The position numbers and the translations under genes are program-made. From positions 62,001 through 126,000 of the forward strand of contig CAWCYG010000001.1 in NCBI GenBank assembly GCA_963799815.1: a stretch of 64,000 nucleotides of DNA, given 5' to 3'. Under the pieces are notes generated by a model. That model was given only the letters and a program-made list of their open reading frames with translations, was not told the origin of the DNA and made no database searches. Below, one piece after another: positions 49,640 through 58,354 of the stretch (positions are counted from its first letter, which is position 1; each line of letters starts with the position of its first letter). Origin of the DNA: JBDTSW01 sp963799815 (lineage in GTDB: Bacteria; Actinomycetota; Thermoleophilia; Solirubrobacterales; 70-9).

Positions 49640-50533
49640 GTGGAAGCAGGCGTAACAGCGCCGGCGCGAAGGAGGTCGGCGGGCCGCAGGCTCGCCGACC
49701 TCTTCCACGGTCGTCCCCGGCTTCAGGTCGGGGCCCTTCTGGCCGGGCCGGTCGGGTGGCTCGTCGTGGGCTACCTCGGCTCGCTCGCGGTGATGCTCAT
49801 CGCGTCGTTTTGGACCCTGGGCGAGCTCTCCGGCGAGGTCGAGCAGACCTTCACCACCGAGAACTTCGACACCATCCTCACCGAGGAGGTGTACCGCTCG
49901 ATTGCCGGGCGGACGATCGGGATCGCGGCCCTGGTCACCGTCACCTGCGCGCTCCTCGCCTTCCCGCTCGCCTTCTATATGGCGAAGGTCGCCTCGCCCC
50001 GCGCGAGGGGCCTGCTGGTGGTCGCTGTGCTGATGCCCCTGTGGTCCGCCTACCTGGTGAAGGCATACGCGTGGCGCACGATCCTGAGCGAGGAAGGCGT
50101 CCTCAACTGGGTGCTCGAGCCGATCGGCCTATCGGCGCCGACCAGCGGGACCGTGCGCGTCTGGCTCGTCATGACCTATCTCTGGCTGCCGTACATGGTT
50201 ATCCCCGTCTACGCCGGGCTTGAGCGGATCTCCGACTCCCTGCTGAGCGCGTCGGAGGACCTCGGTGCGCGCCCCTCCTACACCTTCCGCCGGGTGATCA
50301 TGCCGCTGGTCTTCCCCGCTGTGGTCGCGGGCTCGATCTTTACTTTCTCGCTCACACTCGGCGACTTCATCGCCCCGACACTGCTCACAAAGACGCAGTT
50401 CATCGGCACGGTCGTCTATGCGAACTTCACCAACAACCTGCCCCTCGCGGCCGCCTTCTCGGTGGTGCCGATCGTGGTAATGGTCGTCTACCTGCTGATC
50501 GCCCGCCGGCTGGGCGCGTTCGAGCACATCTGA
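49640..50533 (+). CDS. potB: Polyamine ABC importer, permease PotB-type (first system)
   Basis: A 297-residue permease with about six TM segments. It has FWTLGELSGEVEQTFTTENF in the first extracellular loop, MPLWSAYLVKAYAWRTILSEEG, and LERISDSLLSASEDLGARPSYTFRRVIMPL (in pieces). The last carries the EAA-like loop 'E-D-L-G-A-x9-I-x-L-P' that docks on the ATPase. The N-terminus is basic and cytoplasmic. The GTG start lies 22 nt after potD. The stop overlaps the next start (TGATG). Confidence 0.9.
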   Translation: MEAGVTAPARRRSAGRRLADLFHGRPRLQVGALLAGPVGWLVVGYLGSLAVMLIASFWTLGELSGEVEQTFTTENFDTILTEEVYRSIAGRTIGIAALVTVTCALLAFPLAFYMAKVASPRARGLLVVAVLMPLWSAYLVKAYAWRTILSEEGVLNWVLEPIGLSAPTSGTVRVWLVMTYLWLPYMVIPVYAGLERISDSLLSASEDLGARPSYTFRRVIMPLVFPAVVAGSIFTFSLTLGDFIAPTLLTKTQFIGTVVYANFTNNLPLAAAFSVVPIVVMVVYLLIARRLGAFEHI

Positions 50534-51372
50534 TGAGGCTCTCGCGCGGATCCAGGCTCCTGCTTCGCCTCGGCGTCACCGTTGTCCTCGGGTTCATTTA
50601 CGTGCCGCTGATCGTGATCGCGATCTACGCCTTCAACTCGGAGGTCTCGACGGCGTGGCCTCCGGAGGGGTTCACCCTCGACTGGTTCGGCAAGGCCTTC
50701 GATAACCCCGGCGCGCGCGACGCGTTCCTCTACTCGCTGAAGGCTGGGGCCCTCGCCACCGTGATCGCACTCGTGCTCGGCACGCTGGCCTCACTGGCGG
50801 TCGCGCGCCATCGCTTCTTCGGCCGCGAGACGATCTCGTTCCTGGTGATCATCCCGATCGCTCTGCCGGGGATTGTCACCGGGATCGCGCTCAACTCGAC
50901 CTTCACGCAGTTCCTCGGCATCGACCTCGGCCTGTTCACGATCGTCGTCGGGCACGCGACCTTCTGCATCGTCGTCATCTATAACAACGCGATCGCCCGG
51001 CTGCGACGGCTGTCCGGCTCCTTCGAGGAGGCCTCCGCCGACCTGGGGGCGAGCCCGTTGCAGACGTTCCGGCGCATCACGCTCCCAAACATGCGGACCG
51101 CCCTGGTGGCCGGTGCGCTTTTGGCCTTCGCGCTCTCATTCGACGAGATCATCGTCACCACGTTCACGATCGGCGCCGGGGACGAGACGCTCCCGATCTG
51201 GATCTTCAACAACATCTCGCGTCCCAACCAGCTTCCGATCGTGAACGTCGTCGCCGTGCTGGTGATCCTGATCTCAATCATCCCGGTCTACCTCGCCCAC
51301 AGGCTGACGCGCGAGGAGGGGGCGGTCGCCCCGGGCGCCGGCGGTGTGGGAGCCACGGGCGCGGCCCCGTAG
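50533..51372 (+). CDS. potC: Polyamine ABC importer, permease PotC-type (first system)
   Basis: A 279-residue permease. FIYVPLIVIAIYAFNSEVST opens it, typical of PotC. The coupling loop is RLSGSFEEASADLGASPLQTFRRITLPNM (in parts), and ALSFDEIIVTTFTIGAGDETLPIWIFNNI is the characteristic C-terminal TM motif. It ends in a Gly/Ala-rich tail. It is the last gene of the first importer operon, and its stop lies 3 nt from the convergent GNAT gene. Confidence 0.9.
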   Translation: MRLSRGSRLLLRLGVTVVLGFIYVPLIVIAIYAFNSEVSTAWPPEGFTLDWFGKAFDNPGARDAFLYSLKAGALATVIALVLGTLASLAVARHRFFGRETISFLVIIPIALPGIVTGIALNSTFTQFLGIDLGLFTIVVGHATFCIVVIYNNAIARLRRLSGSFEEASADLGASPLQTFRRITLPNMRTALVAGALLAFALSFDEIIVTTFTIGAGDETLPIWIFNNISRPNQLPIVNVVAVLVILISIIPVYLAHRLTREEGAVAPGAGGVGATGAAP

Positions 51373-51375
51373 CCG

Positions 51376-52413
51376 TCAGAGACGCAGCTCGTAATGCTGG
51401 TAGGTGAACTCGTCGCGGCCCCAGCGAGGGGCATGCTCTGAGCCGACCAGCTCGAACCCGGCGTCGCGATAGAGGTGCGCCGCCGCCCGCAGGTCGCTGA
51501 ACGTCGACAGCGTGAGCCGCTCGTACGACTCCGCCCGTGCCTTCGCCAAGAGCTCGCCGAAAAGACGCCGTCCGAGCCCGAAGCCCCGCAGGCTCTCGGC
51601 GAGCAGAAAGACGCGAACGCGCCCCTCACCGTCCCCCTCATCGGTGAGCGCGAGGCAGCCGGCGACCTCGCCCTCGCTCTCCACCACCCAGATGCCCTCG
51701 CCAGGCCCAGGCCATCCACGCTCGGCGAGCTCGTCGAGCGTCACCCGGATGTCGTCGACGAAGGAGCTGTCGACGCCGTAGACCGCCGGGTAGATGCGGT
51801 CGTGCAGTGCGACGATCGCCTCGGCGTCGCCGGCCCGCAGCCGGCGGCGAATCGTGACCTGCGGGCCGAGCTCCCGCTCGAACCAGAACCGCGCCATCGA
51901 GTTGCCGTTGTAGTCGGGAATCGGCCGGTAGCCGGCACCCTCGTAGAGGCGGCGAGCAGAGGGTTGACGGTCGCCGGTGTCGAGTCGAGCTCGCTGGTAG
52001 CCGAGTTCGCGGGCACGTCTCTCCAGCGCTTCGAGGAGCACGGCCGAGATCCCGCGGCCGCGCCACCTCGGCTTCAGGTACATCCGCTTGATCTCGCAGG
52101 TCTCGTCGTCCAATCGCTTAAGCGCGCCACAGCCGATCGCCTCGACGCCGTCGCGAACGACGAGGAGGGCGCCTGCCGGAGCGCTCAGCTCGGCGGGATG
52201 AGCGGAAACCGAGAGCACCGAACCGTCTCGGTCGCCGTAGACGCGATCGATCTCATCCGTCATCTCCCTCATAAGGCGATTGCCCTCACCGTCATCGCCG
52301 AGCACAACTTCGACGCGAATCGAGTCGCTCGCCTCGGATGCGTCCTTCATCGTCTGGGCAAAAGCCATTCCCAGTCTCAGCGTGACACGTGGCATGCGAT
52401 AAGTCCAAGACAT
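51376..52413 (-). CDS. Tandem-domain GNAT N-acetyltransferase
   Basis: A 345-residue protein with two GNAT acetyltransferase domains. Domain 1 (about 30-180) has CEIKRMYLKPRWRGRGISAVLLEALERRARELG (in parts) as the acetyl-CoA loop, followed by LYEGAGYRPI. Domain 2 (about 185-345) has FLLAESLRGFGLGRRLFGELL and HLYRDAGFELVGSE. The first 15-25 residues differ from the usual start, and a later start near MAFAQTMKD is possible. Substrate is unknown. Placement between polyamine import genes raises the possibility of polyamine or amine acetylation, which is inference. Divergent from the LysR gene. Confidence 0.82.
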   Translation of the reverse strand: MSWTYRMPRVTLRLGMAFAQTMKDASEASDSIRVEVVLGDDGEGNRLMREMTDEIDRVYGDRDGSVLSVSAHPAELSAPAGALLVVRDGVEAIGCGALKRLDDETCEIKRMYLKPRWRGRGISAVLLEALERRARELGYQRARLDTGDRQPSARRLYEGAGYRPIPDYNGNSMARFWFERELGPQVTIRRRLRAGDAEAIVALHDRIYPAVYGVDSSFVDDIRVTLDELAERGWPGPGEGIWVVESEGEVAGCLALTDEGDGEGRVRVFLLAESLRGFGLGRRLFGELLAKARAESYERLTLSTFSDLRAAAHLYRDAGFELVGSEHAPRWGRDEFTYQHYELRL

Positions 52414-52453
52414 ATTTGCTCTTTAATTAATAACGAAATAGACTGAATCCGCT
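52414..52453. promoter_or_regulatory. AT-rich divergent regulatory gap between GNAT and LysR genes
   Basis: The 40-bp gap is unusually AT-rich for this genome and centres on TTTAATTAATAA, containing the palindrome TTAATTAA. It is bounded by ATTTGC and GAAATAG, so ATTT...AAAT arms flank it. Divergent LysR regulators commonly bind such gaps (T-N11-A sites) to control themselves and the neighbour. Binding here is inference. Confidence 0.4.
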
Positions 52454-53332
52454 ATGGAGCTGCGCCAGCTTGAGTACTTCGTGGCCGTTGCGAGGCACCG
52501 CCACTTCACGCGAGCCAGCCAGGAGATCGGCGTTGCGCAGCCGGCCCTCTCGCAGCAGATCCGCCGACTGGAGGCCGAGCTGGGTACCGAGCTCCTGCGG
52601 CGCACCACTCGCAGGGTCGACCTCACCGAAGCGGGAGGCCTGCTGCTCGCGCGCGCCACGCGGGTGCTCTCAGAGGTCGAGTCTGCCCGGCAGGAGCTGA
52701 GCGAGCTCGAGGGCCTGCTTCGCGGGCGCGTGGATATCGGGTCGCTCCCGCTGGCGAGCCTTGCGGTGCCGGCGATGTTGGAGGAGTTTCGGGACGGCCA
52801 CCCCGGGGTCGGGATCCACCTGCACGAGCAGACAGCGGACATCATCCTCGCCATGCTTCGGCGGGACGAGCTCGATCTGGCGTTCGCGCTGCTCGACCCC
52901 GCGGAGGCGGGCGCCGATATGACGGTTCGATCTCTCTACGAGGAGGAGCTGGTGGCGGTGATGTCTCCCTCCCATGCGCTCGCGGGTCGTTCGTCGGTGC
53001 GTGTTACCCAGCTCGCCGACGACCCGCTGATCGGGTTCCGGCGTGCCTCCGCTCTGCGGCGTGCGGTCGACAGCGAGCTCGAGCGAGCGGATCCTGCGCC
53101 CGCTTACGCCTATGAGACGTTCGAGCTGGAGACGATTCGCTCACTCGCCTCCCACGGGCTCGGCGTCGCGTTGCTTCCTGCCGGCTACCTTCACCCCGCG
53201 GGGCCCGACGTGGCCGCGGTTCCGCTGCGCCCGCGCGTGCGCCTGCCCGTCAGCTTGATCTGGCGGATGAACCGCCGCCATACCCCTGCGGCCCAAGCCT
53301 TTCTCGAGTTCGCGCGGGCGCGCTTCGGGTAG
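52454..53332 (+). CDS. LysR-family transcriptional regulator
   Basis: A 292-residue regulator with the N-terminal winged HTH (MELRQLEYFVAVARHRHFTR, then AQPALSQQIRRLEAELGTEL and LTEAG) and a C-terminal periplasmic-binding-like effector domain. The latter includes RVDIGSLPLASLAVPAMLEEF and LAFALLDP. It is divergent from the GNAT gene with 40 bp between starts, so it probably regulates it, itself, or both. It may also bear on the CDGSH gene 9 nt downstream. Effector unknown. Confidence 0.92.
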   Translation: MELRQLEYFVAVARHRHFTRASQEIGVAQPALSQQIRRLEAELGTELLRRTTRRVDLTEAGGLLLARATRVLSEVESARQELSELEGLLRGRVDIGSLPLASLAVPAMLEEFRDGHPGVGIHLHEQTADIILAMLRRDELDLAFALLDPAEAGADMTVRSLYEEELVAVMSPSHALAGRSSVRVTQLADDPLIGFRRASALRRAVDSELERADPAPAYAYETFELETIRSLASHGLGVALLPAGYLHPAGPDVAAVPLRPRVRLPVSLIWRMNRRHTPAAQAFLEFARARFG

Positions 53333-53341
53333 TCGCCAGTC

Positions 53342-53593
53342 GTGGACGAGCTGACGATCACGCCCTGCCGAAATGGTCCCTATCTGGTGCGCGGTCCCCT
53401 GCGCATCATCGATCAGGAGGGGAACCCGATCGAGGTCACCCGCAGGACGGTCGCGCTATGTCGCTGTGGCAAGTCCCGAACGAAGCCTTTCTGCGACGCC
53501 ACTCACAAGCTCGTCGACTTCGAGGCCGAGAGCGGCAGCGCACCAGCCTCAGCGCGACCCCCAGACGCAACCGCCAACGGCCGCGCCGCGTAG
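53342..53593 (+). CDS. CDGSH-type iron-sulfur protein
   Basis: An 83-residue protein. It has the [2Fe-2S] CDGSH signature ALCRCGKSRTKPFCDATHK (C-x-C-x...-C-D-x-x-H, one His ligand), preceded by strands with GPYLVRGPLRIIDQEGNPIE. The family acts as redox or cluster-transfer protein. It starts at GTG 9 nt after the LysR stop. Its last 91 nt (a low-complexity Ala/Pro tail) overlap the 3' end of the convergent glycosyltransferase gene. Homologues often neighbour haem-oxygenase-like diiron genes in actinobacteria, and one is encoded at 54575-55591. Confidence 0.88.
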   Translation: MDELTITPCRNGPYLVRGPLRIIDQEGNPIEVTRRTVALCRCGKSRTKPFCDATHKLVDFEAESGSAPASARPPDATANGRAA

Positions 53594-54567
53594 CGCTGCC
53601 TTAGCCGCCGCTGACGGTGAGCGGCAAGAGGAATCCGGCCCTGCCGGTACGGGGCGCCCCCGCGGCGCCGGGCAACGACGGCCAGCCACGCGCAGACGAC
53701 GCGTCCAAGAATCCAAGCTGGGGCAAGCCAAGGAGCCGACGCAGGAAAGACTGACGTGCCGCCGCCGCGGCGGCGCCCAAGCTCGGCGGTGGCGACCGAG
53801 GCTAGTCCCAGGGCGAAGATCCCTCGCCACCCACTCCGGATCGCAACCAGGAGGAGGATCCACGGCAACAAAAGCCACGCCGCCATGCGCAGCGGGAGGG
53901 CGAAGTCATCGTAGGCCTGGCGCACTTGCTGACGGGCCCAATGGCTTGTGGTCGGCGGGCGTCGCGCGACGTAGAAGTCGAGCGGACTTTCCACAACCCC
54001 GCCCGCAGCACGCACGGTGCGGATCAGCTCCAGGTTCTCGAAGAGGGCGTTGCCGTCGTAGCCACCCATCGCCAGGAACGAGGAACGGCGTACCGCGAGG
54101 GTGCCAGGGAAGTCAGCCGCCGGCTCATCGAAGTCGCCGGAGAACACCCGGTTCAGCAGGCTCCGCGCCGTATCCAGGCGTGCGTGCCAGACGAGCGGAT
54201 CGAAGTAGTTCTGAGGGCGCACCAGGTCGGCCCCATCGAGCGCGGCCGCGACTCGCTCCAGCGAGCCCGCTGTGTACCGAACGTCATCGTCGGCGATGAC
54301 GACGCGCTCGTGCGAAGCCTCCCGTATCCCCGTGACGACGCCATCGACCTTGCCCATGGCAAACCCCAGGTCCCGATGCGGAGGGACGTGCCGGACGAAC
54401 TCGCCGAGCGCTCGCGCATGGCGCTCGAAGAGCATGGGCTCGGATCCATCGACCACGATCACCTCGTCCACTTGCCCTGCAATCCCCCGCAGGTAGGTCG
54501 CGAGCTCCTCCAAATCACCCCCCTGGCTCCACCGCACGGGCAGGACATACGTGACCTTCAACGCCAC
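53503..54567 (-). CDS. Family 2-type glycosyltransferase, membrane-anchored
   Basis: A 354-residue GT-A fold transferase. It has VTYVLPVRWSQGGDLEELATYL for the nucleotide-sugar start, EVIVVDGSEPM, VVIADDDVRYTAGSL with the D-x-D metal motif, and PGTLAVRRSSFLAMGGYDGNALFENLEL (in pieces) for the acceptor region. One or two hydrophobic segments near residues 215-245 probably anchor it to the membrane. The last about 85 residues are Arg/Ala-rich, and the final codons overlap the convergent CDGSH gene by 91 nt. Sugar and acceptor are unknown. Confidence 0.8.
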   Translation of the reverse strand: MALKVTYVLPVRWSQGGDLEELATYLRGIAGQVDEVIVVDGSEPMLFERHARALGEFVRHVPPHRDLGFAMGKVDGVVTGIREASHERVVIADDDVRYTAGSLERVAAALDGADLVRPQNYFDPLVWHARLDTARSLLNRVFSGDFDEPAADFPGTLAVRRSSFLAMGGYDGNALFENLELIRTVRAAGGVVESPLDFYVARRPPTTSHWARQQVRQAYDDFALPLRMAAWLLLPWILLLVAIRSGWRGIFALGLASVATAELGRRRGGGTSVFPASAPWLAPAWILGRVVCAWLAVVARRRGGAPYRQGRIPLAAHRQRRLRQRYAARPLAVASGGRAEAGALPLSASKSTSL

Positions 54568-54574
54568 GCCTCTC

Positions 54575-55591
54575 TCAGATAGCGAGCGGTGCCGAGACCC
54601 GCCGCAGGGAGGACTCGGCCTGCTCCCAGGCGTCGAGCAAACGAGCCCCGAAGCGCTCCTCGAGCAACAGCAGCGCCTCGGCCCCGAACAGGATCTGCGG
54701 CGTTAACTCGGGTTCGGCTCGCGCGAGGCCCTGAGCCATGTCGTAGGCGGCGATGTTCTCGTGCACCGAATCGGCCTCGACATGCTCGTCGAAGAACTCG
54801 ACCGCGTCGCCCTCGAAGCCCAGCCGCCGCAATCCCTGCGCGTAACGACCGTTTGGAAGCGCCGAGCTGATCTCGAACATTGCGAGGTGCCCGACGAGCG
54901 CGCCGCGGTGGCGCCGGCTCAGGCCAAGTGCCGAGATCAAGTTGACGGTCGCGAGCGTGAACCCAGGAATCTCGTCGAGGTACGCGCCGTACGAGCCCAC
55001 GAGCCCGATCGCCTCCATCGCATTGGCGAAGAGAGCTGAGTGAGCCCGCTCAGGCGATCCAGATCCGTACTCGTCGACTTGAATCTCGACGAGTGCGGAC
55101 TTCGGTGCTCCGCGGAGGCGGGGAATCGCCCACGTGTGGGGATCCGCTTCCTTGAGCTGATAGGCGGAGCGATGGATCGCGAACTCCTGAAACTGCTCGA
55201 GCGTGCCGCGCGACTTCAGGTAGCGCGAGAGCGAGGGGCCGTCACCCTCCCCGGCCAGATCGAAAAGGAGGGCGCCGACGTCCCCTGGACTGATGGCGTC
55301 GCGCCTCGGCACAGACTTCGTGAGCTCACCGAGGAACTCCCGCTCGAGATCCTGCCGAACTCCCAGGAGCGATAGGTCCCATTCCCGGCTCGGATCCACC
55401 CCGGCAAATCCTTGGTAGTGAAGCTCGTAGCAGACGTAGAGGGCGAGGTGAAGGTCGTCATCGGCCAGCGGGTCGGCCGCGTGAATAACGGGTTGCGGGA
55501 TGCGCGAGCGCGCCCCGGCGAGCGCGCGGACGATCGACTCGCTGATCGGACCCCGGGGTGAGGGGAGGGGTGGGCCAGGCGGCATCGACAT
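54575..55591 (-). CDS. Haem-oxygenase-like diiron (HDO) protein
   Basis: A 338-residue helical protein of the 'iron-containing redox enzyme' family with a haem-oxygenase-like diiron fold. Family markers are QEFAIHRSAYQLKEADPHTW, PRLRGAPKSALVEIQVDEYG, YLDEIPGFTLATVNLISALG and FFDEHVEADSVHENIA. In these, E-x-x-x-D and E-x-x-x-x-x-x-x-H patterns supply metal ligands. Characterised HDO enzymes oxidise or cleave amine, fatty-acid or amino-acid substrates using O2. The gene lies 7 nt upstream of the glycosyltransferase and next to amine oxidase genes. Reaction unknown. Confidence 0.82.
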   Translation of the reverse strand: MSMPPGPPLPSPRGPISESIVRALAGARSRIPQPVIHAADPLADDDLHLALYVCYELHYQGFAGVDPSREWDLSLLGVRQDLEREFLGELTKSVPRRDAISPGDVGALLFDLAGEGDGPSLSRYLKSRGTLEQFQEFAIHRSAYQLKEADPHTWAIPRLRGAPKSALVEIQVDEYGSGSPERAHSALFANAMEAIGLVGSYGAYLDEIPGFTLATVNLISALGLSRRHRGALVGHLAMFEISSALPNGRYAQGLRRLGFEGDAVEFFDEHVEADSVHENIAAYDMAQGLARAEPELTPQILFGAEALLLLEERFGARLLDAWEQAESSLRRVSAPLAI

Positions 55592-55628
55592 CGCACGCAG
55601 CTACCCGTGGCGAGTGAGTATCAAGCCC

Positions 55629-56820
55629 TCAGGCGAACTGCCCCGCTGCCCGCATGCCGCTGCGAAGCGCGCCCTCCATGAGGCCGTGCCACTCGCCCGC
55701 CGTGTGCTCGCCGGCGAAGGCGAGCGAGCCGTGGCGCCGTGCCAGCACGTCGGTCAACTCAGTCCTGACCCAGGTCGAGTACGCCGCCTGGATCCAGGGG
55801 TCGTCGTCCCAGGTGGAGACCATCGCCGCGTCGGTCGCGAGGTCGAGGTCGGGCCGGAGCGCCGCGAGCTCCCGCGCCCAGCGCTCCGGCCCCTCCTCGA
55901 CGCCAAGAGCCTTGAGCGCCGGCGACGATCCGGCGAAAGAGCTCGCGACGGGCTGCACCTCGCCGGTCGGCCCCGGTGGCCGTCCACGCCCAGAAGTGGC
56001 CCGGGATGCTCAGGATCGCGCTTGGCGGCGCCGACGAGAGCAGGGGCACGAAGAGCTTCGCCGCATGGCCGTAGGAGACGCCTGCGAGTGCATGCTCCAG
56101 GCCTTCGGGGAGCGCCGGCTCGAAGTCGATCGCGTCCACAACGCTTGCGGGAACCGCGACCACGCAGCCATCGGCCTTCACCTCTGCGGAATCGGTGCGG
56201 ACGGTCACCGCATCCTCGTTCCAGGCGACGACGCGCGCCGGCTCACTTAGCCGCACCGGATTGTCCAGTCGCTCCGCCAGCTCGCGTGCGAGGCGCTGAT
56301 TGCCTCCCGCCACGCTCGGCGAGGGGAAATCGTCGATGTGCGCGACCGCGACGAGCGCGGCTGCGGCGACCTGGTCGGCCGGGCTCGCGGCGGACACCTC
56401 CGTCCGCGCCGTGAGCGCCACGCGCACCTCCGGCTCGATCGGAAGTCGATCGATCAGCGCCTTCGCCGAGACGCCGTCCCCCTCGCCGGCGGCCAGGGCT
56501 CGCTCGACCTCGGCCACGCCGGCGTCAAGGGCTTCTCGGCTGAACTCAGGCCCGCCGCGAAACTCCCTGCGGCCATAGCGCATTCCCTTGTCCGCCAGCT
56601 CGAGTCCGAGGCGCGCCGCAGTCTCGCGCACCACGGTGTTGTGAGCGAGGATGAACTCAGCCCCCATCTCGACGATCGCGCCGTTCTCGAGCTCCCGCGA
56701 CCAGACGCGCCCGCCCACGCGGTCCCGAGCCTCGAGCACCACCACGTCATGTCCGTCGCGCGTCAGCTGCTCGGCGCTGGCGAGGCCGGCGAGGCCGGCG
56801 CCTATGACGACTATCCGCAT
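55629..56820 (-). pseudogene. Flavin monoamine oxidase, interrupted by a one-base frameshift
   Basis: The first 280 residues or so (MRIVVIGAGLAGLASAEQL for FAD, EARDRVGGRVWSRELENG, ENGAIVEMGAEFILAHN) and the last about 110 (VSTWDDDPWIQAAYSTW, FAGEHTAGEWHGLMEGAL) are clearly one amine oxidase. They lie in different frames. The break is at 55971-55974, where a run of four C (one too many) splits TATG from PTGEVQPV. Removing one base restores a 396-residue enzyme of normal length. The product would oxidise amines to aldehydes, feeding the aldehyde dehydrogenase encoded upstream. Sequencing error is as likely as true inactivation. Confidence 0.8.
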
Positions 56821-56842
56821 GCCTTTAGGGCCGCCGGGATCC

Positions 56843-58288
56843 CTACTGCTCCGTGTTCACCATCACGTGCTTGATCTCGGTGTAGTCCTCGAGCGCGTAC
56901 ATCGAGAGGTCGCGGCCGTAGCCGGTCTCCTTGTAGCCGCCGTGAGGCATCTCCGAGCAGAACGTGATGTGGTCATTCAGCCACACGACGCCGAACCGCA
57001 GGGCGTTGGCGACCCTGTGCGCTCGGCCGACGTCGCGCGTCCAGACCGAGGAGCCGAGGCCGTAGCGGGTGCCGTTGGCCCACTCGACCGCGTTGGCCTC
57101 ATCTCCGAAGCGCTGCACGGTGATCACCGGCCCGAAGACCTCGTTTTGGATCATCTCGTCGTCCTGTTCGAGCCCGGCGACGATGGTCGGCTCGAGGAAG
57201 TAGCCGGGGAGGTCGGGCTCCTCCCCGCCGGTCACGATCTCGGCGTGCGAGCCGCGGCGCTCGAGGAAGCCCTCGACCCGCTCGCGCTGCGGTTGCGAGA
57301 TGACGGGGCCGAGCGTGGTGTCGGGCGACGAGGTATCTCCCAACACGTATCCCTGCGCCTGCTCCGCGAGGCCGGAGACGACATCGTCGTAGACACCGTC
57401 GGCGGCGAGCACGCGGCAGGCCGCGGTGCAGTCCTGGCCGGCGTTGTAGAGGCCGGTGCCGGCGACGGTCTCGGCCACCGCCTCCATGTCAGCGTCGTCG
57501 AAGACGATGACCGGCGCCTTGCCGCCCAGTTCGAGGTGGACACGCTTAAGCGTGTCGGCCGCCTCGCGCGCAATCCACTTGCCCGTTCCTGGCGAGCCGG
57601 TGAGGCAGATCATGTCGACATCGACGTGGCGCACGAGCGTGGCGCCAGCGGGATCGCCATGGCCGCCGATGACGTTTAGCACGCCCGGGGGGAACACCTC
57701 CGCGGCGAGCTCGGCGAGGCGCAGCGTGCCCATCGGAGTGTTCTCGGCTGGCTTCAGCACGATCGTGTTGCCGGTCGCGAGTGCCGGCCCGATCTTCCAG
57801 ACCGCCATCGATAGGGGGTAGTTCCACGGGGTGATCTGCCCGACGACGCCCACGGGCTCGCGGCGGATCATCGAGGTGCGGTTCTCCACGTACTCGCCCG
57901 ATGCCTTGCCCTCCATGAGGCGCGCCGCGCCGGCAAAGAAGCGCAGGTTGTCCGAGTTGCCCGGCATCTCCTCTTCGATCACGTTCTGGATCGGCTTGCC
58001 GGCCTCGGCTGACTCGATCGCTGAGAGCTCGTCGGCATGGTCCTCGATCACGGAGGCGAGCGCGAGCAGGCGCTCGGAGCGCTCCTTCGGAGTCGTCTTC
58101 GACCAGGTCTCAAACGCCTTGCGTGCGGCCCCCACGGCGCGGTCAACGTCCTCGGCGCTCGAGAGCGGGGCCTCGGCGATCGGCTCGCCAGTGGCAGGAT
58201 TGAGCACCTCCTCGGTGGCTCCGTCTGCCGGGTCCACAGCCTCGCCGCCGATGAAGTTCTTGAGCTTGGTGAGTTCCGCAGTGGCCAT
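56843..58288 (-). CDS. Aldehyde dehydrogenase, gamma-aminobutyraldehyde dehydrogenase-like
   Basis: A 481-residue NAD(P)-dependent aldehyde dehydrogenase. It has WNYPLSMAVWKIGPALATGN, LKPAENTPMGTL, LTGSPGTGKWIA, HLELGGKAPVIVFDDADM (catalytic Glu), YNAGQDCTAACRVL (nucleophile Cys), NEVFGPVITVQRF and EMPHGGYKETGYGRDLS. The pattern and the amine-degradation context fit oxidation of 4-aminobutanal to GABA or a related aminoaldehyde, though other substrates are possible. It is likely co-transcribed with the amine oxidase gene 22 nt downstream, and divergent from the ureohydrolase gene. Confidence 0.92.
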   Translation of the reverse strand: MATAELTKLKNFIGGEAVDPADGATEEVLNPATGEPIAEAPLSSAEDVDRAVGAARKAFETWSKTTPKERSERLLALASVIEDHADELSAIESAEAGKPIQNVIEEEMPGNSDNLRFFAGAARLMEGKASGEYVENRTSMIRREPVGVVGQITPWNYPLSMAVWKIGPALATGNTIVLKPAENTPMGTLRLAELAAEVFPPGVLNVIGGHGDPAGATLVRHVDVDMICLTGSPGTGKWIAREAADTLKRVHLELGGKAPVIVFDDADMEAVAETVAGTGLYNAGQDCTAACRVLAADGVYDDVVSGLAEQAQGYVLGDTSSPDTTLGPVISQPQRERVEGFLERRGSHAEIVTGGEEPDLPGYFLEPTIVAGLEQDDEMIQNEVFGPVITVQRFGDEANAVEWANGTRYGLGSSVWTRDVGRAHRVANALRFGVVWLNDHITFCSEMPHGGYKETGYGRDLSMYALEDYTEIKHVMVNTEQ

Positions 58289-58354
58289 CGCCTCTCCTTA
58301 GTGGTTGGGGCCGCAGGTCCCCTTGGCGGCCTGTCGGGGATACTCGCAGCGCAC

